A stretch of DNA of 34,831 nt, taken from Pseudomonadota bacterium. Lineage in GTDB: Bacteria > Pseudomonadota > Gammaproteobacteria > Steroidobacterales > JBCBZW01. The stretch covers positions 1-34,831 of the forward strand of contig JBCBZW010000046.1 in NCBI GenBank assembly GCA_039815145.1, written 5' to 3'. Positions 21,585 through 30,559 of this stretch are shown in pieces (within the stretch, counting starts at the first letter, position 1; every line of letters begins with the position of its first letter). The translations under genes and the position numbers were made by a program. The notes below the pieces were generated by a model. It was not told the origin of the DNA. It did not search any database and worked only from the letters and a program-made list of their open reading frames with translations.

Positions 21585-24356
21585 TCAGAGCGTCTCCATC
21601 AAGGCTTCCGCCTCGCCGCGCGCCTCGAACTGCCCGCCATCGGCCAGTGCCCGACGCAGCACCGTGCGCGCCTCGTCGCGGGCGCCGGCCCGGGCCAGCC
21701 CAGCGGCCAGGTGGTAGCCAATCTCGCCGGTCTCGGCTGCCTCCCACGCGTCGCGCAGGATCGAAATGCCGTTGTCCAACTGATCGTCCAGCACCAGCAT
21801 CCAGCCATAGGTGTCCTGGATCGTCGGGCTGCCCTTAGCGAGATCGAAGGCGCGCCGGGACGCCTCCAGTGCACGGAAGTCACCGAGGTCGGAGTAGGCC
21901 CACGCGAGGTTGTTCCACGCCACCACGTTCTCCCGGTTGAGGCGCAGCAGGCGCTCGTAGTCCGTCGCCGCGGTGACCAGGTCGCCGGCGGCGTGCGCAT
22001 GCGCTGCCGCGGCCATCAGCACGGTCTGATCCTCAGGGAAGGCATCGAGCCAATCGCGTAGCACCTGCTGCGGCAGCGCGTGCCCGTTGCGCTGACGCGC
22101 GCGGTACAGACGCATCACCAGGGCCGTGGACTGCTGCTGCGCGAACACGGCCTCGTAGGCCTGAACGGCCTTCTCATGTTGGCCTCGGACCATCGCGACA
22201 TCCCCCGTCAGCACCTGACTCAGGGCGCTGACGCCATCCGCCGCGATCAAGCGTTCGAGGTATCCGTCGGCCTCGTCGGCACGGCCTCGATCGACCGCCA
22301 CGCGGGTGGCCAGGTCCAGCCCCACCGTGTCCTCGGGATGCGCCCGCAGGAGTTGGTCGATGGTGCGGCTCGCCTGCACCAGGTTGCCGCTCGCGTACTC
22401 AGCTCGGGCGAGGTTTCTAAGAGGATCGCGGGCCGTGCCGTCGATGCGAAGGCCTGTGCGCAGGCTCTTCACGCCCTCCTCCAACTTGCCGAGACCGATC
22501 AGGGCGACGCCGAGGGCGTTGTGCGCACTGACGGCCGTCGGCTGTGCGGCGATCATCTCGCGCGCCACTTCCTCCGCTACGCGGTACTCCCCCACCCTGG
22601 CCAACAGATCCACTAGCTTGGCGCGTGGCGCGAGGGCCTCGGGGGCGGCGCGGCGGGCGCGCTCGAGGCTGGCACGGGCGCCGGCCAGGTCATCGGCGCG
22701 CAGCTGCAAGCGCGCCAGCGCATCCAAGGCCATGGCGTCGTCGGGGTAGGCCTCGACGAAGGCCGCCAGGCGTTTGGTGGCCGCGACCTCCTCGCCTGCG
22801 GCAGCCGCGAGATTCGCCAAATTGACCGCCGCGGTGCTGTAGCTCGGGTCGAGGTCGAGGGCCTGATCGAAGTAGCGCGCCGCCGCCGTGGGGTTGTCGC
22901 GCATCTCGACGAGCCCCTGCATGCTGCGCACCGATGCGGAGGCGGGAAACTGCTGCGCGGCGAGCGACGCCTTGCCGCGCGCGGCGTCCACATCCCGCTT
23001 CTGCAAGCTCAGCATCGCGTCGAGCACCGCGGCACGCTCGGCGTTGGCGGGATCGTCCCACTCGGCGCCTTCGAGGAGGGCGCTGGCGGCGTCGACGTCC
23101 TGGGTGAAGAGGTAGCCAGTAAGCAACTCGAGGCGCGTGTGCTCATCCTCGGGGTTCTCCTCGAGCACGCGTTCCCACAAATCGACGGCAGCGGTGTAGT
23201 CGCCCGTCTGCGCATTGGCCGCGCCGAGGAGCGACATCACCTCGCGCTGACTCAACGTCGTTGCGGCGCCAGCACCCGCCGGAGCCGCCTCGCCGCCGCG
23301 CCGCGCCGCGGTGAGGAGCGTGCGCACCTGGGGGTCGTTCGGCCGGATCACGGCCATGCGCTCGAGCAGCTCCTCGGCAAGGGTGTACTCACCGCGCACC
23401 AGGTAGATCGTAGCCTGCAGAATCTCCCCGGCCACGAAGCCCGGCACCTCCACCAGCACCCGCCCAACAAGATCATTCGCTACAGTCAGATCTCGACGCT
23501 CGAAGGCCGTTCGGGCGCGCAGGTACTTGACGAGCACGTGGTCGGCCTGCAGGTCGTTGAGATCGTCAATCGTCTCTTCCGCCGGGCCCAGCTTGCCCTG
23601 AGCGAGCTGCGCCTCGGCCAAGGCCAGGCTCAGCTCCCATCGCAGGGGGCGGTGCTCTTCCAAGAGCGGTTGCGCGAGCGCCAGGGCAAACTGCGCTTCG
23701 GCCTCCTCGGCGCGACCGAGCTCGTGCAGGAAGCGTCCGTAGTCCAGGCGGACGGTCGGCGAATCGCCGTGGGCCGCGACCGCCGCGTCGTAGGCGCGCT
23801 GGGCGCTGGCAAAATCGACCTTGCCCACCGCTGCCCGGGCGATCCCGAGCAGGGCGCGCTCCTCCTCGGGGTCCAGCGCCAGGGCGCGTTGGTAGGCGTC
23901 GATGGATCGGTCCGCCTCGCCTTGGGCTTCATAGGCGGCCGCGATGAGGGCGAGGACCTCGGCGCCCTGGGGTTGCGCTTGCGCGAGCTCGACGAGCGCC
24001 TCGTCCGGGCGACCCAGCAGCAGAAACGCCTCCGCCATCTTCGCGATGCTGGCCTGCAGATCAAATCCCAGCTCGCGCGCGCGGGCGAGCTCCTTCTCGG
24101 CCGTGGCGGCATCGCCGAGGGTCAGCGCCGCCGCGCCCAACTGGTAGCGGACCTCGGGATTACGCGGATCGACGGCCACGGCGTTGCGCAGTTCGATGAT
24201 CGCTTCGCGGTAGCGCCCGTACTCCTCCGCCTCGGTGGCCCGTGCCAGCTGTTCGAGCGCCCCGTCGTCTGCGCAGCTGGCCGCCAATGCCAGGATCGCC
24301 GCAGCCAGCAGCGTCCGGCCGGTGAGCTGCGTATTCCCTCGATCCGTGCCCATCAT
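21585..24356 (-). CDS. prsT: PrsT, PEP-CTERM/XrtA-system TPR-repeat lipoprotein
   Basis: A 923-residue protein, the usual PrsT length. The open frame continues to 25562, but the extra 402 codons lie antisense to the ABC1 gene. GAGGAG 9 nt before the ATG at 24356-24354 sets the start. A hydrophobic signal (residues 13-27) leads to Cys28 (LAASCAD), a plausible though imperfect lipobox. The rest is about 20 tetratricopeptide repeats, for example EYGRYREAIIELRNAVAVDP, GEADRSIDAYQRALALDP and NLAWAYSDLGDF. PrsT marks genomes with exosortase A and PEP-CTERM proteins and is thought to help exopolysaccharide or sorted-protein export at the periplasmic face. It is upstream of the PEP-CTERM gene (282-bp gap) on the same strand, and divergent from the ABC1 gene (198 bp). 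Confidence 0.88.
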   Translation of the reverse strand: MMGTDRGNTQLTGRTLLAAAILALAASCADDGALEQLARATEAEEYGRYREAIIELRNAVAVDPRNPEVRYQLGAAALTLGDAATAEKELARARELGFDLQASIAKMAEAFLLLGRPDEALVELAQAQPQGAEVLALIAAAYEAQGEADRSIDAYQRALALDPEEERALLGIARAAVGKVDFASAQRAYDAAVAAHGDSPTVRLDYGRFLHELGRAEEAEAQFALALAQPLLEEHRPLRWELSLALAEAQLAQGKLGPAEETIDDLNDLQADHVLVKYLRARTAFERRDLTVANDLVGRVLVEVPGFVAGEILQATIYLVRGEYTLAEELLERMAVIRPNDPQVRTLLTAARRGGEAAPAGAGAATTLSQREVMSLLGAANAQTGDYTAAVDLWERVLEENPEDEHTRLELLTGYLFTQDVDAASALLEGAEWDDPANAERAAVLDAMLSLQKRDVDAARGKASLAAQQFPASASVRSMQGLVEMRDNPTAAARYFDQALDLDPSYSTAAVNLANLAAAAGEEVAATKRLAAFVEAYPDDAMALDALARLQLRADDLAGARASLERARRAAPEALAPRAKLVDLLARVGEYRVAEEVAREMIAAQPTAVSAHNALGVALIGLGKLEEGVKSLRTGLRIDGTARDPLRNLARAEYASGNLVQASRTIDQLLRAHPEDTVGLDLATRVAVDRGRADEADGYLERLIAADGVSALSQVLTGDVAMVRGQHEKAVQAYEAVFAQQQSTALVMRLYRARQRNGHALPQQVLRDWLDAFPEDQTVLMAAAAHAHAAGDLVTAATDYERLLRLNRENVVAWNNLAWAYSDLGDFRALEASRRAFDLAKGSPTIQDTYGWMLVLDDQLDNGISILRDAWEAAETGEIGYHLAAGLARAGARDEARTVLRRALADGGQFEARGEAEALMETL

Positions 24357-24554
24357 CTCAGCGCTCTCCTCACCCGTTTGGCGTTTCAAGTCGCGAGATT
24401 GTGCACCAGAGCTCAATCGGGAGTGCGGCGTCGGTCCCAATCCTGGGCTCCCAGCCGCGATTCGCGTAGCGCTCATGCGCCGCCCAGGCCGCGTATGCGG
24501 TGGCACGTGGTGTGGAGCGCAGACAGGTGTATTCGCCTGCGGTAGCGTCGCCCC

Positions 24555-25877
24555 ATGCAAAACAACGCGACTCGACCGCTCACCACCTCGGCGCTCGGCC
24601 GACTCTTCCGCCTCGGCTCGGTCGCCACCCGAGTGTCCACCTCCCTCGCCGTGGAGAAGGCCCTCGGGTTCGCCCTGTCGAGCCCCGTCGCCCAGCTGCG
24701 CCGAACGGAGAACTTCGTCGCCAACGCCGTGCGCGTCTCCGAGGCGCTCGGCGAGATGAAGGGCGCGGCGATGAAGGTGGGGCAGATGCTCTCCGTGCAC
24801 GAAGGACTGCTGCCGCCGGAGGTGTGCGAAGTGCTCCAGGGCTTGCAGCGCGATGCCCCGCCGGTGCCCTTCGCTCGCATGCGCGCTGTGCTGGAGGCGG
24901 AGGTACCTGGGGGCCTGGCGCAGTTTGCAGAGCTCGCCAGCGAGCCGCTCGCCGCCGCCTCCATCGGCCAGGTCTACCGGGGACGGCTCACCGACGGCCG
25001 AGAGGTCGCCGTGAAGGTGCAGTATCCGGACATCGATCGCGTGGTTCAGGCGGACCTCAAGAACCTCAAGAAACTGGTAGGCGCGCTCGTCGCCATGGTG
25101 GTGGAGATCGAGTTCGAGCCCTTCTGGGTGGAACTGCGCGATCGCCTCCTCGAAGAGCTCGACTACGGCCAAGAAGCGAAGAACATCGCCCGCATGAGCG
25201 AGCTCTACGCGGACGATCCGACGATCATCGTGCCGAAAGTGATCGAAGAGGCCAGCAGCCAACGCGTGCTCACCATGGAGTACGAGCCGGGGATCGCCCC
25301 GGAGGCCGCCTGCTCCGAGCGCTACGATGCGGCGTTGCGCGATCAGTGGGGTGCACGGCACCTGGCGTTCGTGATGCGCGGACTGATCGAGCATCGGTTC
25401 CTGCATGCGGATCCGAACTTCGGCAACTTCGCCTTCCGCGAAGATGGCTCGATGATCGTGTACGACCATGGCTGCGTGGCGACGCTGACGCCCGCCGTGG
25501 CCCAAGGGTGCGCCCGCATCCTGAGTGACTGCATCGCCCAGGATCTTCCCGCCCTGCCCCACTCACTCCACGCGCTTGGCGTGTACGATCGCACGAGCGG
25601 CGCCCGCGTACCGGCGCACGTGGTGGATCCGATCGGGCAGGAACTACTGGATATCGTGGGGCCCGAACCCTACCGCTTCTCCAAGGCCACATCGCTCTAC
25701 GACACGGTGCTGGACCCCAGCGGCAACTTCCTGCGCGAGTTGAGCCGCCTGGAGCTGCCGCCAGAGCTGACTTTCGTCAACCGCACCCTGAGCGGCGTGT
25801 TCGGCAACCTCTGCCGCCTTCGCGCCCGCGGCCGTTGGGCGGAGCTGCTGGCACCCTACGAAAGCGCTCGCGTCTGA
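24555..25877 (+). CDS. ABC1/UbiB-family atypical kinase-like protein
   Basis: A 440-residue protein of the ABC1/ADCK/UbiB fold. Seen motifs: the KxGQ helix (MKVGQML, K74-Q77), the Ala-rich nucleotide loop AAASIGQVY (133-141), the lysine of VAVKVQYP (K154), EELDYGQEAKN (200-210), the catalytic HADPNFGN (284-291) and the metal-binding D304. The usual D-F-G is D-H-G here (VYDHGCV). Family members bind ATP and support ubiquinone biosynthesis or other lipid pathways; they are ATPases more than protein kinases. There is no long C-terminal transmembrane pair as in UbiB, so this is probably an accessory paralogue and not UbiB itself. No ubiquinone gene is nearby. It diverges from prsT. The ATG lacks a strong ribosome site. 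Confidence 0.88.
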   Translation: MQNNATRPLTTSALGRLFRLGSVATRVSTSLAVEKALGFALSSPVAQLRRTENFVANAVRVSEALGEMKGAAMKVGQMLSVHEGLLPPEVCEVLQGLQRDAPPVPFARMRAVLEAEVPGGLAQFAELASEPLAAASIGQVYRGRLTDGREVAVKVQYPDIDRVVQADLKNLKKLVGALVAMVVEIEFEPFWVELRDRLLEELDYGQEAKNIARMSELYADDPTIIVPKVIEEASSQRVLTMEYEPGIAPEAACSERYDAALRDQWGARHLAFVMRGLIEHRFLHADPNFGNFAFREDGSMIVYDHGCVATLTPAVAQGCARILSDCIAQDLPALPHSLHALGVYDRTSGARVPAHVVDPIGQELLDIVGPEPYRFSKATSLYDTVLDPSGNFLRELSRLELPPELTFVNRTLSGVFGNLCRLRARGRWAELLAPYESARV

Positions 25878-26014
25878 CGTAGGCGCCGAGACCCGCGAGG
25901 GCACGATCCTCAGCCCTGCCAGCTCGCACTTCGCATTGCGATCTGCAACGACCCGTTGCAATGGACAACCACCCGGCGACAGCACGGCACCTCCGGGATG
26001 CGCCGTAAACCTAA

Positions 26015-26020
26015 TATAAT
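26015..26020 (+). promoter_or_regulatory. Candidate -10 element of the glycosyltransferase gene
   Basis: A perfect TATAAT in a locally AT-rich patch lies 76 bp before the GT ATG, unusual in such GC-rich DNA. I see no good -35 hexamer at 16-18 bp, so this would be an activator-dependent promoter if real. Confidence 0.35.
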
Positions 26021-26096
26021 CAACCGCTTGATAGGTACCCCGGGCATTTGGCCCGCGCTTTGAAGTGGGCTCACTACACCTGCGTAGAGAGCCTTC

Positions 26097-27161
26097 ATGC
26101 CAAACGAACACCCACCCCCATCCAGAGTAGAACAACGCACCGTCTCGCCCCTGAGCAGATCACGCCTCGTCCACGTCTTCTCGGACGCCCCGTCAGGCGC
26201 TGTGGCCCGCATCGTCGAAGGACTGATGAACAACCGTTTGCTGGCGCGGTTCGATCAATATCCCCAGGTCACCAGCGACCCTGCTGATTGGCGTAGCGCC
26301 ACCGCAACCGCGGATGTGGCGGTGATTCACCTCTCCATGGGATGGCGCTACCTTCCCGCCCTGCTGAAGCTTCGATGGACGCGCCCGCGCTTGCGCATCG
26401 TGCTGGTCGAACACACCTACTGCGCCGGCTATGAATCACATAAGGTTCGGCATCGAGTACGGTTCCGTTCGATGTTGCGGCTCGCCTACGCGATGGCGCA
26501 CCAGGTGGTGACGGTGAGTCGTGCGCAGCGCGCGTGGATGCTCGACGCTCGCTTGGTATCCCCCAGCAAGCTCGTGCTGATCCCGCCGTACCTCGAGCAC
26601 CCCGTCCTACGTCGCTTGCCGCCTCCGGGGGTGGTCTCGCCGCTTCGCCTCGGCGCCCTAGGCCACCTCGGCAAGCGCAACGGCTTCGATCAGTTGCTGC
26701 AGGCGGTACGACTTCTGCCCCACGAGCACCTGGAGGTGGTCATCGGTGGCGACGGCCCCGACGCCGAGTCGCTTCGCCAGCAAGCCAGCGACCTGCCGCG
26801 GGTGCACTTCACCGGCCCCGTGGCCGACGCGAGCGCATTCCTCAGCGCCGTCGACGTGCTCGTGGTGCCCTCGCGCTACGACGCCTTCGGGGCTGTCGTC
26901 GCCGCCGCCCGGGCCGCGGGGCGACCGGTGCTCGTGGCCAATGCAGACGGCCTTCCCGAGCAGGTGTCGCCGGACACCGGTTGGGTGCTGGAGGACGATA
27001 GTGTCGGGGCGCTCACCGCCGCGCTACGCCGCTTGCCGCGAAGCGCCGCGATCGGTCGCATGGGCGCTGCCGCGAGACGGAGCGCGGAAAAGGGATTCAG
27101 GGAGTCGACCCAACGTTGGTCCGCACTGCTGTGGTCGTTGGCCCCGCCCGCGGGCCGCTAG
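26097..27161 (+). CDS. GT4-family glycosyltransferase
   Basis: A 354-residue cytoplasmic or membrane-associated GT-B enzyme. The C-terminal Rossmann domain is clear: RLGALGHLGKRNGFDQLLQAV (184-204), VVIGGDGPDAESL (214-226), VHFTGPVADASAFLSAVDVLVVPSRYDAFG (236-265) and AAGRPVLVANADGLPEQV. The N-terminal acceptor half is shorter, with VVTVSRAQRAWM (137-148). GT4 enzymes are retaining transferases using nucleotide sugars. The sugar-binding E-x7-E motif is altered: D262 for the first Glu and A270 for the second. Possible acceptors are a lipid-linked oligosaccharide or exopolysaccharide, in keeping with the nearby PEP-CTERM locus, but this is inference. Loss of the second Glu could change donor choice or activity. 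Confidence 0.82.
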   Translation: MPNEHPPPSRVEQRTVSPLSRSRLVHVFSDAPSGAVARIVEGLMNNRLLARFDQYPQVTSDPADWRSATATADVAVIHLSMGWRYLPALLKLRWTRPRLRIVLVEHTYCAGYESHKVRHRVRFRSMLRLAYAMAHQVVTVSRAQRAWMLDARLVSPSKLVLIPPYLEHPVLRRLPPPGVVSPLRLGALGHLGKRNGFDQLLQAVRLLPHEHLEVVIGGDGPDAESLRQQASDLPRVHFTGPVADASAFLSAVDVLVVPSRYDAFGAVVAAARAAGRPVLVANADGLPEQVSPDTGWVLEDDSVGALTAALRRLPRSAAIGRMGAAARRSAEKGFRESTQRWSALLWSLAPPAGR

Positions 27162-27279
27162 CGGCGCGACTGCGCCTGCCGTGAAAGACGTCGGCGCGAG
27201 CGTACCAGTCGCTCGCCCCCGTCGCGGAAATCCCGGACACTCCTACCGATGCAGCGACCTGAGCCACCCGGGAGCCTCC

Positions 27280-27588
27280 GTGAGAATCATCCACAAGCGC
27301 ACGAACACGCTCATCGCCGAAGGCAAGCGCGGTTGGGCCATCACGCCCTTCGAGGGCAACTTCTACATCTCCCGGTCAGCCCTGCGCACGCGGAACTTCA
27401 AGGTCAACTTCATGCCAGGACTGTGCGTGTACAAGCTGCTGTTCGTCTGGCTGGACTTCCACGCTAAAGACGGCGAGACGGACAAGCACCTGGGGTGGCT
27501 GTACTGGCTGGCGAATCCCCTGATGCCCTTCATCTGGTTCCGTGTCGCCGTGCCCGGCAACCATCCCGACCTCGTGATCGAGCCCTAG
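27280..27588 (+). CDS. Small conserved-looking protein of unknown function
   Basis: A 102-residue protein from the GTG at 27280, with GGGAG 5 nt upstream; the wider frame from 26746 is a shadow of the glycosyltransferase gene. It has no signal peptide. Seen features: an N-terminal RIIHKRTNTLIAEGKRGWAI beta-hairpin-like stretch, FEGNFYISR, VNFMPGLCVYKLLFVWLDF and a second aromatic segment GWLYWLANPLMPFIWFRV. The Trp/Phe/Tyr-rich C-terminal half could be a membrane-associated or amphipathic surface, but no clear transmembrane helix stands out. I do not recognise a family. It lies 118 bp after the glycosyltransferase on the same strand and converges with the isochorismatase-family gene across 26 bp. 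Confidence 0.65.
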   Translation: MRIIHKRTNTLIAEGKRGWAITPFEGNFYISRSALRTRNFKVNFMPGLCVYKLLFVWLDFHAKDGETDKHLGWLYWLANPLMPFIWFRVAVPGNHPDLVIEP

Positions 27589-27614
27589 CCTCCGACACGA
27601 ACCTAGCGAAATCG

Positions 27615-28217
27615 CTAGTCCGGCACGTCACCGGTGGTCGGCACCACCGCCGCGACCAGGTCGGCGAGCGACGCCAATGCGGCTTCCTGCACGGCCGTCG
27701 AGGCGATCGGCTCGCCCGTGGTGGAGGACGGCAGGGCGCGCGTTGCCGTCGCCGATGCGGCCACGGCCGCCGTGTAGCCCAGGGAGAATGCCCCGCGGGC
27801 CGTTGAGTTCACGCACATGTGGGTCATGAAGCCGACCAGAATCAAATTCTTGATCCCCTGGCGGGTGAGCAGGTCGTGCAGCTCCGTCTCCACGAAGGAG
27901 TTGGGATAGTTCTTGGTGATCACAGGCTCGCCATCGCGCGGCGCCAACGCATCCACGATCTGGCCGATATGGTCGTTGACGTCGTAGGGGCTGCCGGGGC
28001 CTGCGTCGTGGCGCACGTGGAAGATCGGTCTCCCGGCTGCACGAAAGCGCTCCAGCAGCAAGCGACACTCCTCGATCGCCGGGTCCACATGATCGAGCTT
28101 CATGATGCCCTCGCGATAGGTATTCTGCGCATCGATGATCACCAGCGCTGAATCGCTGATCGGCGGCGCCTTGTCTTCGAGGCCTACGATGTGGCGAATG
28201 GTCTTTAGCTCACTCAT
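27615..28217 (-). CDS. Isochorismatase-family cysteine hydrolase
   Basis: A 200-residue cytoplasmic protein from the ATG at 28217-28215, with GGAG 7 nt upstream; the longer frame to 28409 is unsupported. The catalytic triad is Asp29 (ALVIIDAQN), Lys102 (VITKNYPNSF) and Cys135 (THMCVNST). The cis-peptide region LVGFMTHMCV is as in the family. These enzymes cleave C-N or C-O bonds in amides, carbamates or enol ethers (nicotinamidase, N-carbamoylsarcosine amidohydrolase, isochorismatase). The motif near the metal site of nicotinamidases is not obvious, so an amidohydrolase of small substrates is the safe call. It is divergent (197 bp) from a BCCT transporter, which may supply its substrate. Confidence 0.88.
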   Translation of the reverse strand: MSELKTIRHIVGLEDKAPPISDSALVIIDAQNTYREGIMKLDHVDPAIEECRLLLERFRAAGRPIFHVRHDAGPGSPYDVNDHIGQIVDALAPRDGEPVITKNYPNSFVETELHDLLTRQGIKNLILVGFMTHMCVNSTARGAFSLGYTAAVAASATATRALPSSTTGEPIASTAVQEAALASLADLVAAVVPTTGDVPD

Positions 28218-28414
28218 GACTGTGCTCCAAACCCGGTGAAATGGCGTTGCAGGTGCAACGTCCGAATGCACTGAGGATATCAGCTTCCGGAAGCCATTCG
28301 CCGGCTTGCGCGCGAGCGCAAGGGATTCGACAAATCGTCGATCGGTGAGCGTCCTGCACCCGTCCAACCCGCCTCTCAGAAAAAAAACGGTCAGCACGTT
28401 ACACTGCACCGTCT

Positions 28415-30289
28415 ATGGATAGACCAGCTATCGAAGGCTTCTTTGGCCGCACCGCGCGCTTCACGAAGTTGCGCATCCGCACGGCCGACTCCGGGTTCTA
28501 CAAGGGTTACAGCATCCCGATCGCGGTGATCAGCAAGACGATCATGTCCTTGCTGGTGATCTGGGCGTTGGCGTTTCCGCTCAATGCGAACAACGCGCTG
28601 GGCCTCGTGAACGCCACGCTCCTGCAGTACTTCAACGCGTTCTACGTTGCCGTGGCCGGGGGATTTCTTCTCTTTCTCCTCGTGCTCGCGTTCCTGCCAG
28701 CGACGGGTCGGCGCAAGCTCGGGCGCGCCGAGGACAGGCCGGAGTTCTCCAATATCTCGTGGTTCTCGATGATGTTTGGCGCAGGGTTGGGCGTGGGTCT
28801 GATGGTCTACGCCACGGCAGAACCGCTCGGCCTGTGGGGCGCAAACCCCGTGTTGCTCGCCACGGAGGTGGAGCCCAACACGCGTGAAGCGGTGCGCTCT
28901 GCGATGCGCTACACCTTCCTCCACTACGGCTTCAACGCGTGGGCGATCTACGTGGTGAGCGGCCTGTGCCTGGCCTACTACGCGTACACGCGCGACATGC
29001 CGCTCACAGTACGCTCGGCGCTAACACCGATACTGGGCAAGGCAGCCAACGGTGCGATCGGACACGTCGTCGACATCCTCGGCGTCGTGGCCACAATCCT
29101 GGGCGTGTCCGTCACCATCGGCTTCGGCGTGAGCCAACTCGTCGAGGGCATCTACTCGGTGACGGACCTGGCGTGGTTGGTGCAAGACGGTAGCGAAGCG
29201 GGGCCGGCGCGGCCGAGCACCGTGGGACTCATCTCGGCGCTGCTGCTGATCATGACGCTGTCGGTGCTGTCGGCGGTGTCGGGCGTAGGGCGCGGCATCA
29301 AACACCTGTCGAACCTCAACCTCGCGCTGTCTAGCCTGCTATTGCTCGTGTTCGTGTTCTTCGGGTCCTTCACCTTCGCCATGTCCGAGTACGCGAGCAG
29401 CTTGTTCGACTACGTCGCGCACCTGCTGCCCCTGTCCTTCGAGTCCTTTGCGCCCCTCTCCCAAGCGGACCTCGAGACGGCGCTGCCGGCGGCCGTCGCG
29501 GCACTGCCGGCGGACGACTTGGCCGCCGTCTACGCCGCCAGCACCAATGCCTACGGCTCGCTCGCCGGGTTCAAGGAGGGTCTCCCCGCCGCGTTCAACG
29601 CGCTGGAGGGCGCTGACCAACTGGCCGTGGCGACCTACGAGGCCGCCCAGCAGGGGCGCCTCTTCAACTGGCAGTCAGGCTGGACGACCTTCTACTGGGC
29701 CTGGTGGATCGCCTTTTCGCCCTTCGTCGGGCTGTTCCTGGCGCGCATCTCCCGCGGTCGCACGGTGCGTGAGTTCATCATCGCCTGCGTATTCGTTCCC
29801 GCACTCGTCTGCTTCGCCTGGATGACGATCCTCGGCAGCACGGCGATCGATCTGGAACTCTCCGGCATCGCCGATGGCGCGATCATCAACGCCACCACCA
29901 CCAACAAGCTGTTCGCCGCCCTCGATCAGATGCTGAGCGGCGACTTCCTCTACGCCGTTACCGCCATGTGCGTGCTGCTGATCCTCACCTTCCTGGTGAC
30001 CTCGGCGGACTCAGGCATTCTGGTCATGAACACGATCATGTCCGGCGGTTCGATCGACACGGACATCAAGCACCGCATCGTGTGGGGCGTGATCCTAACG
30101 CTGGTGATCGGTGCGCTCATCGTGGCCGGGAGCAGTGGCGCGCAGTCGAACCCCTTCGACGCTCTACGCAACGCGATGATCATCGGTGCCCTGCCCTTCG
30201 CCCTGGTGATGGTGCTGATGTGCGTGTCGCTGGTGATCGCGGTGATCGCCGACGATCAGGCGGCGCGGGCAGCGAACCCTAGGCAGTAG
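28415..30289 (+). CDS. BCCT-family betaine/carnitine/choline transporter
   Basis: A 624-residue inner-membrane protein with about 12 helices. The family signatures are MFGAGLGVGLMVYATAEPL (120-138) and the highly conserved TTFYWAWWIAFSPFVG (424-439) followed by FLARISRGRTVREF (441-454). BCCT proteins import trimethylammonium compounds or analogous zwitterions using H+ or Na+. A polar stretch of about 75 residues (344-418; alanine-rich, with LPADDLAAVYAAST) before the conserved signature is longer than in BetP or BetT and may form an extra periplasmic loop. The ATG has no strong Shine-Dalgarno sequence. The divergent isochorismatase-family gene suggests a linked catabolic route. The substrate cannot be decided by sequence alone. 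Confidence 0.92.
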   Translation: MDRPAIEGFFGRTARFTKLRIRTADSGFYKGYSIPIAVISKTIMSLLVIWALAFPLNANNALGLVNATLLQYFNAFYVAVAGGFLLFLLVLAFLPATGRRKLGRAEDRPEFSNISWFSMMFGAGLGVGLMVYATAEPLGLWGANPVLLATEVEPNTREAVRSAMRYTFLHYGFNAWAIYVVSGLCLAYYAYTRDMPLTVRSALTPILGKAANGAIGHVVDILGVVATILGVSVTIGFGVSQLVEGIYSVTDLAWLVQDGSEAGPARPSTVGLISALLLIMTLSVLSAVSGVGRGIKHLSNLNLALSSLLLLVFVFFGSFTFAMSEYASSLFDYVAHLLPLSFESFAPLSQADLETALPAAVAALPADDLAAVYAASTNAYGSLAGFKEGLPAAFNALEGADQLAVATYEAAQQGRLFNWQSGWTTFYWAWWIAFSPFVGLFLARISRGRTVREFIIACVFVPALVCFAWMTILGSTAIDLELSGIADGAIINATTTNKLFAALDQMLSGDFLYAVTAMCVLLILTFLVTSADSGILVMNTIMSGGSIDTDIKHRIVWGVILTLVIGALIVAGSSGAQSNPFDALRNAMIIGALPFALVMVLMCVSLVIAVIADDQAARAANPRQ

Positions 30290-30559
30290 CGCATCCGCGA
30301 CGAACGTACCCGTGCCGTTATGTCGTCTTCGTCCGACACGACGCAACGGGCGCTTTGCACGCGAAGCGCAGATCCCACGGATCCCGCCGACAGCTCGTCG
30401 CGCTCTCGTCGAATCCGCGTATTGACGTAACCGGCGACCCACGTAGCAATACGCCGCAACCGATACGCGCGCGCGAGCACCAGTGCCGCCAATGCCGTGC
30501 AAGTCCTTTCGCCCCGGGCCGACACAGAGGGTTGGTGAAAGTGGGCAGGCCAAGGCACG

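Noticed and set aside
24501-24516. A second sigma-54-like site upstream of the ABC1 gene
   Set aside because: The -24 half (TGGCACG) is perfect, but the -12 half reads GTGGA and lacks the essential GC.
23139-24545. A 468-codon plus-strand frame
   Set aside because: It is antisense to the TPR repeats of prsT; its repetitive content mirrors those repeats.
24500-25528. A 342-codon frame overlapping the ABC1 gene in another phase
   Set aside because: It is Arg/Ala/Gly-rich, without motifs, while the other phase carries all ABC1 motifs.
24357-25562. N-terminal 402-codon extension of the prsT frame
   Set aside because: It is antisense to the well-supported ABC1-family gene; the lipoprotein signal and GAGGAG site set the prsT start at 24356.
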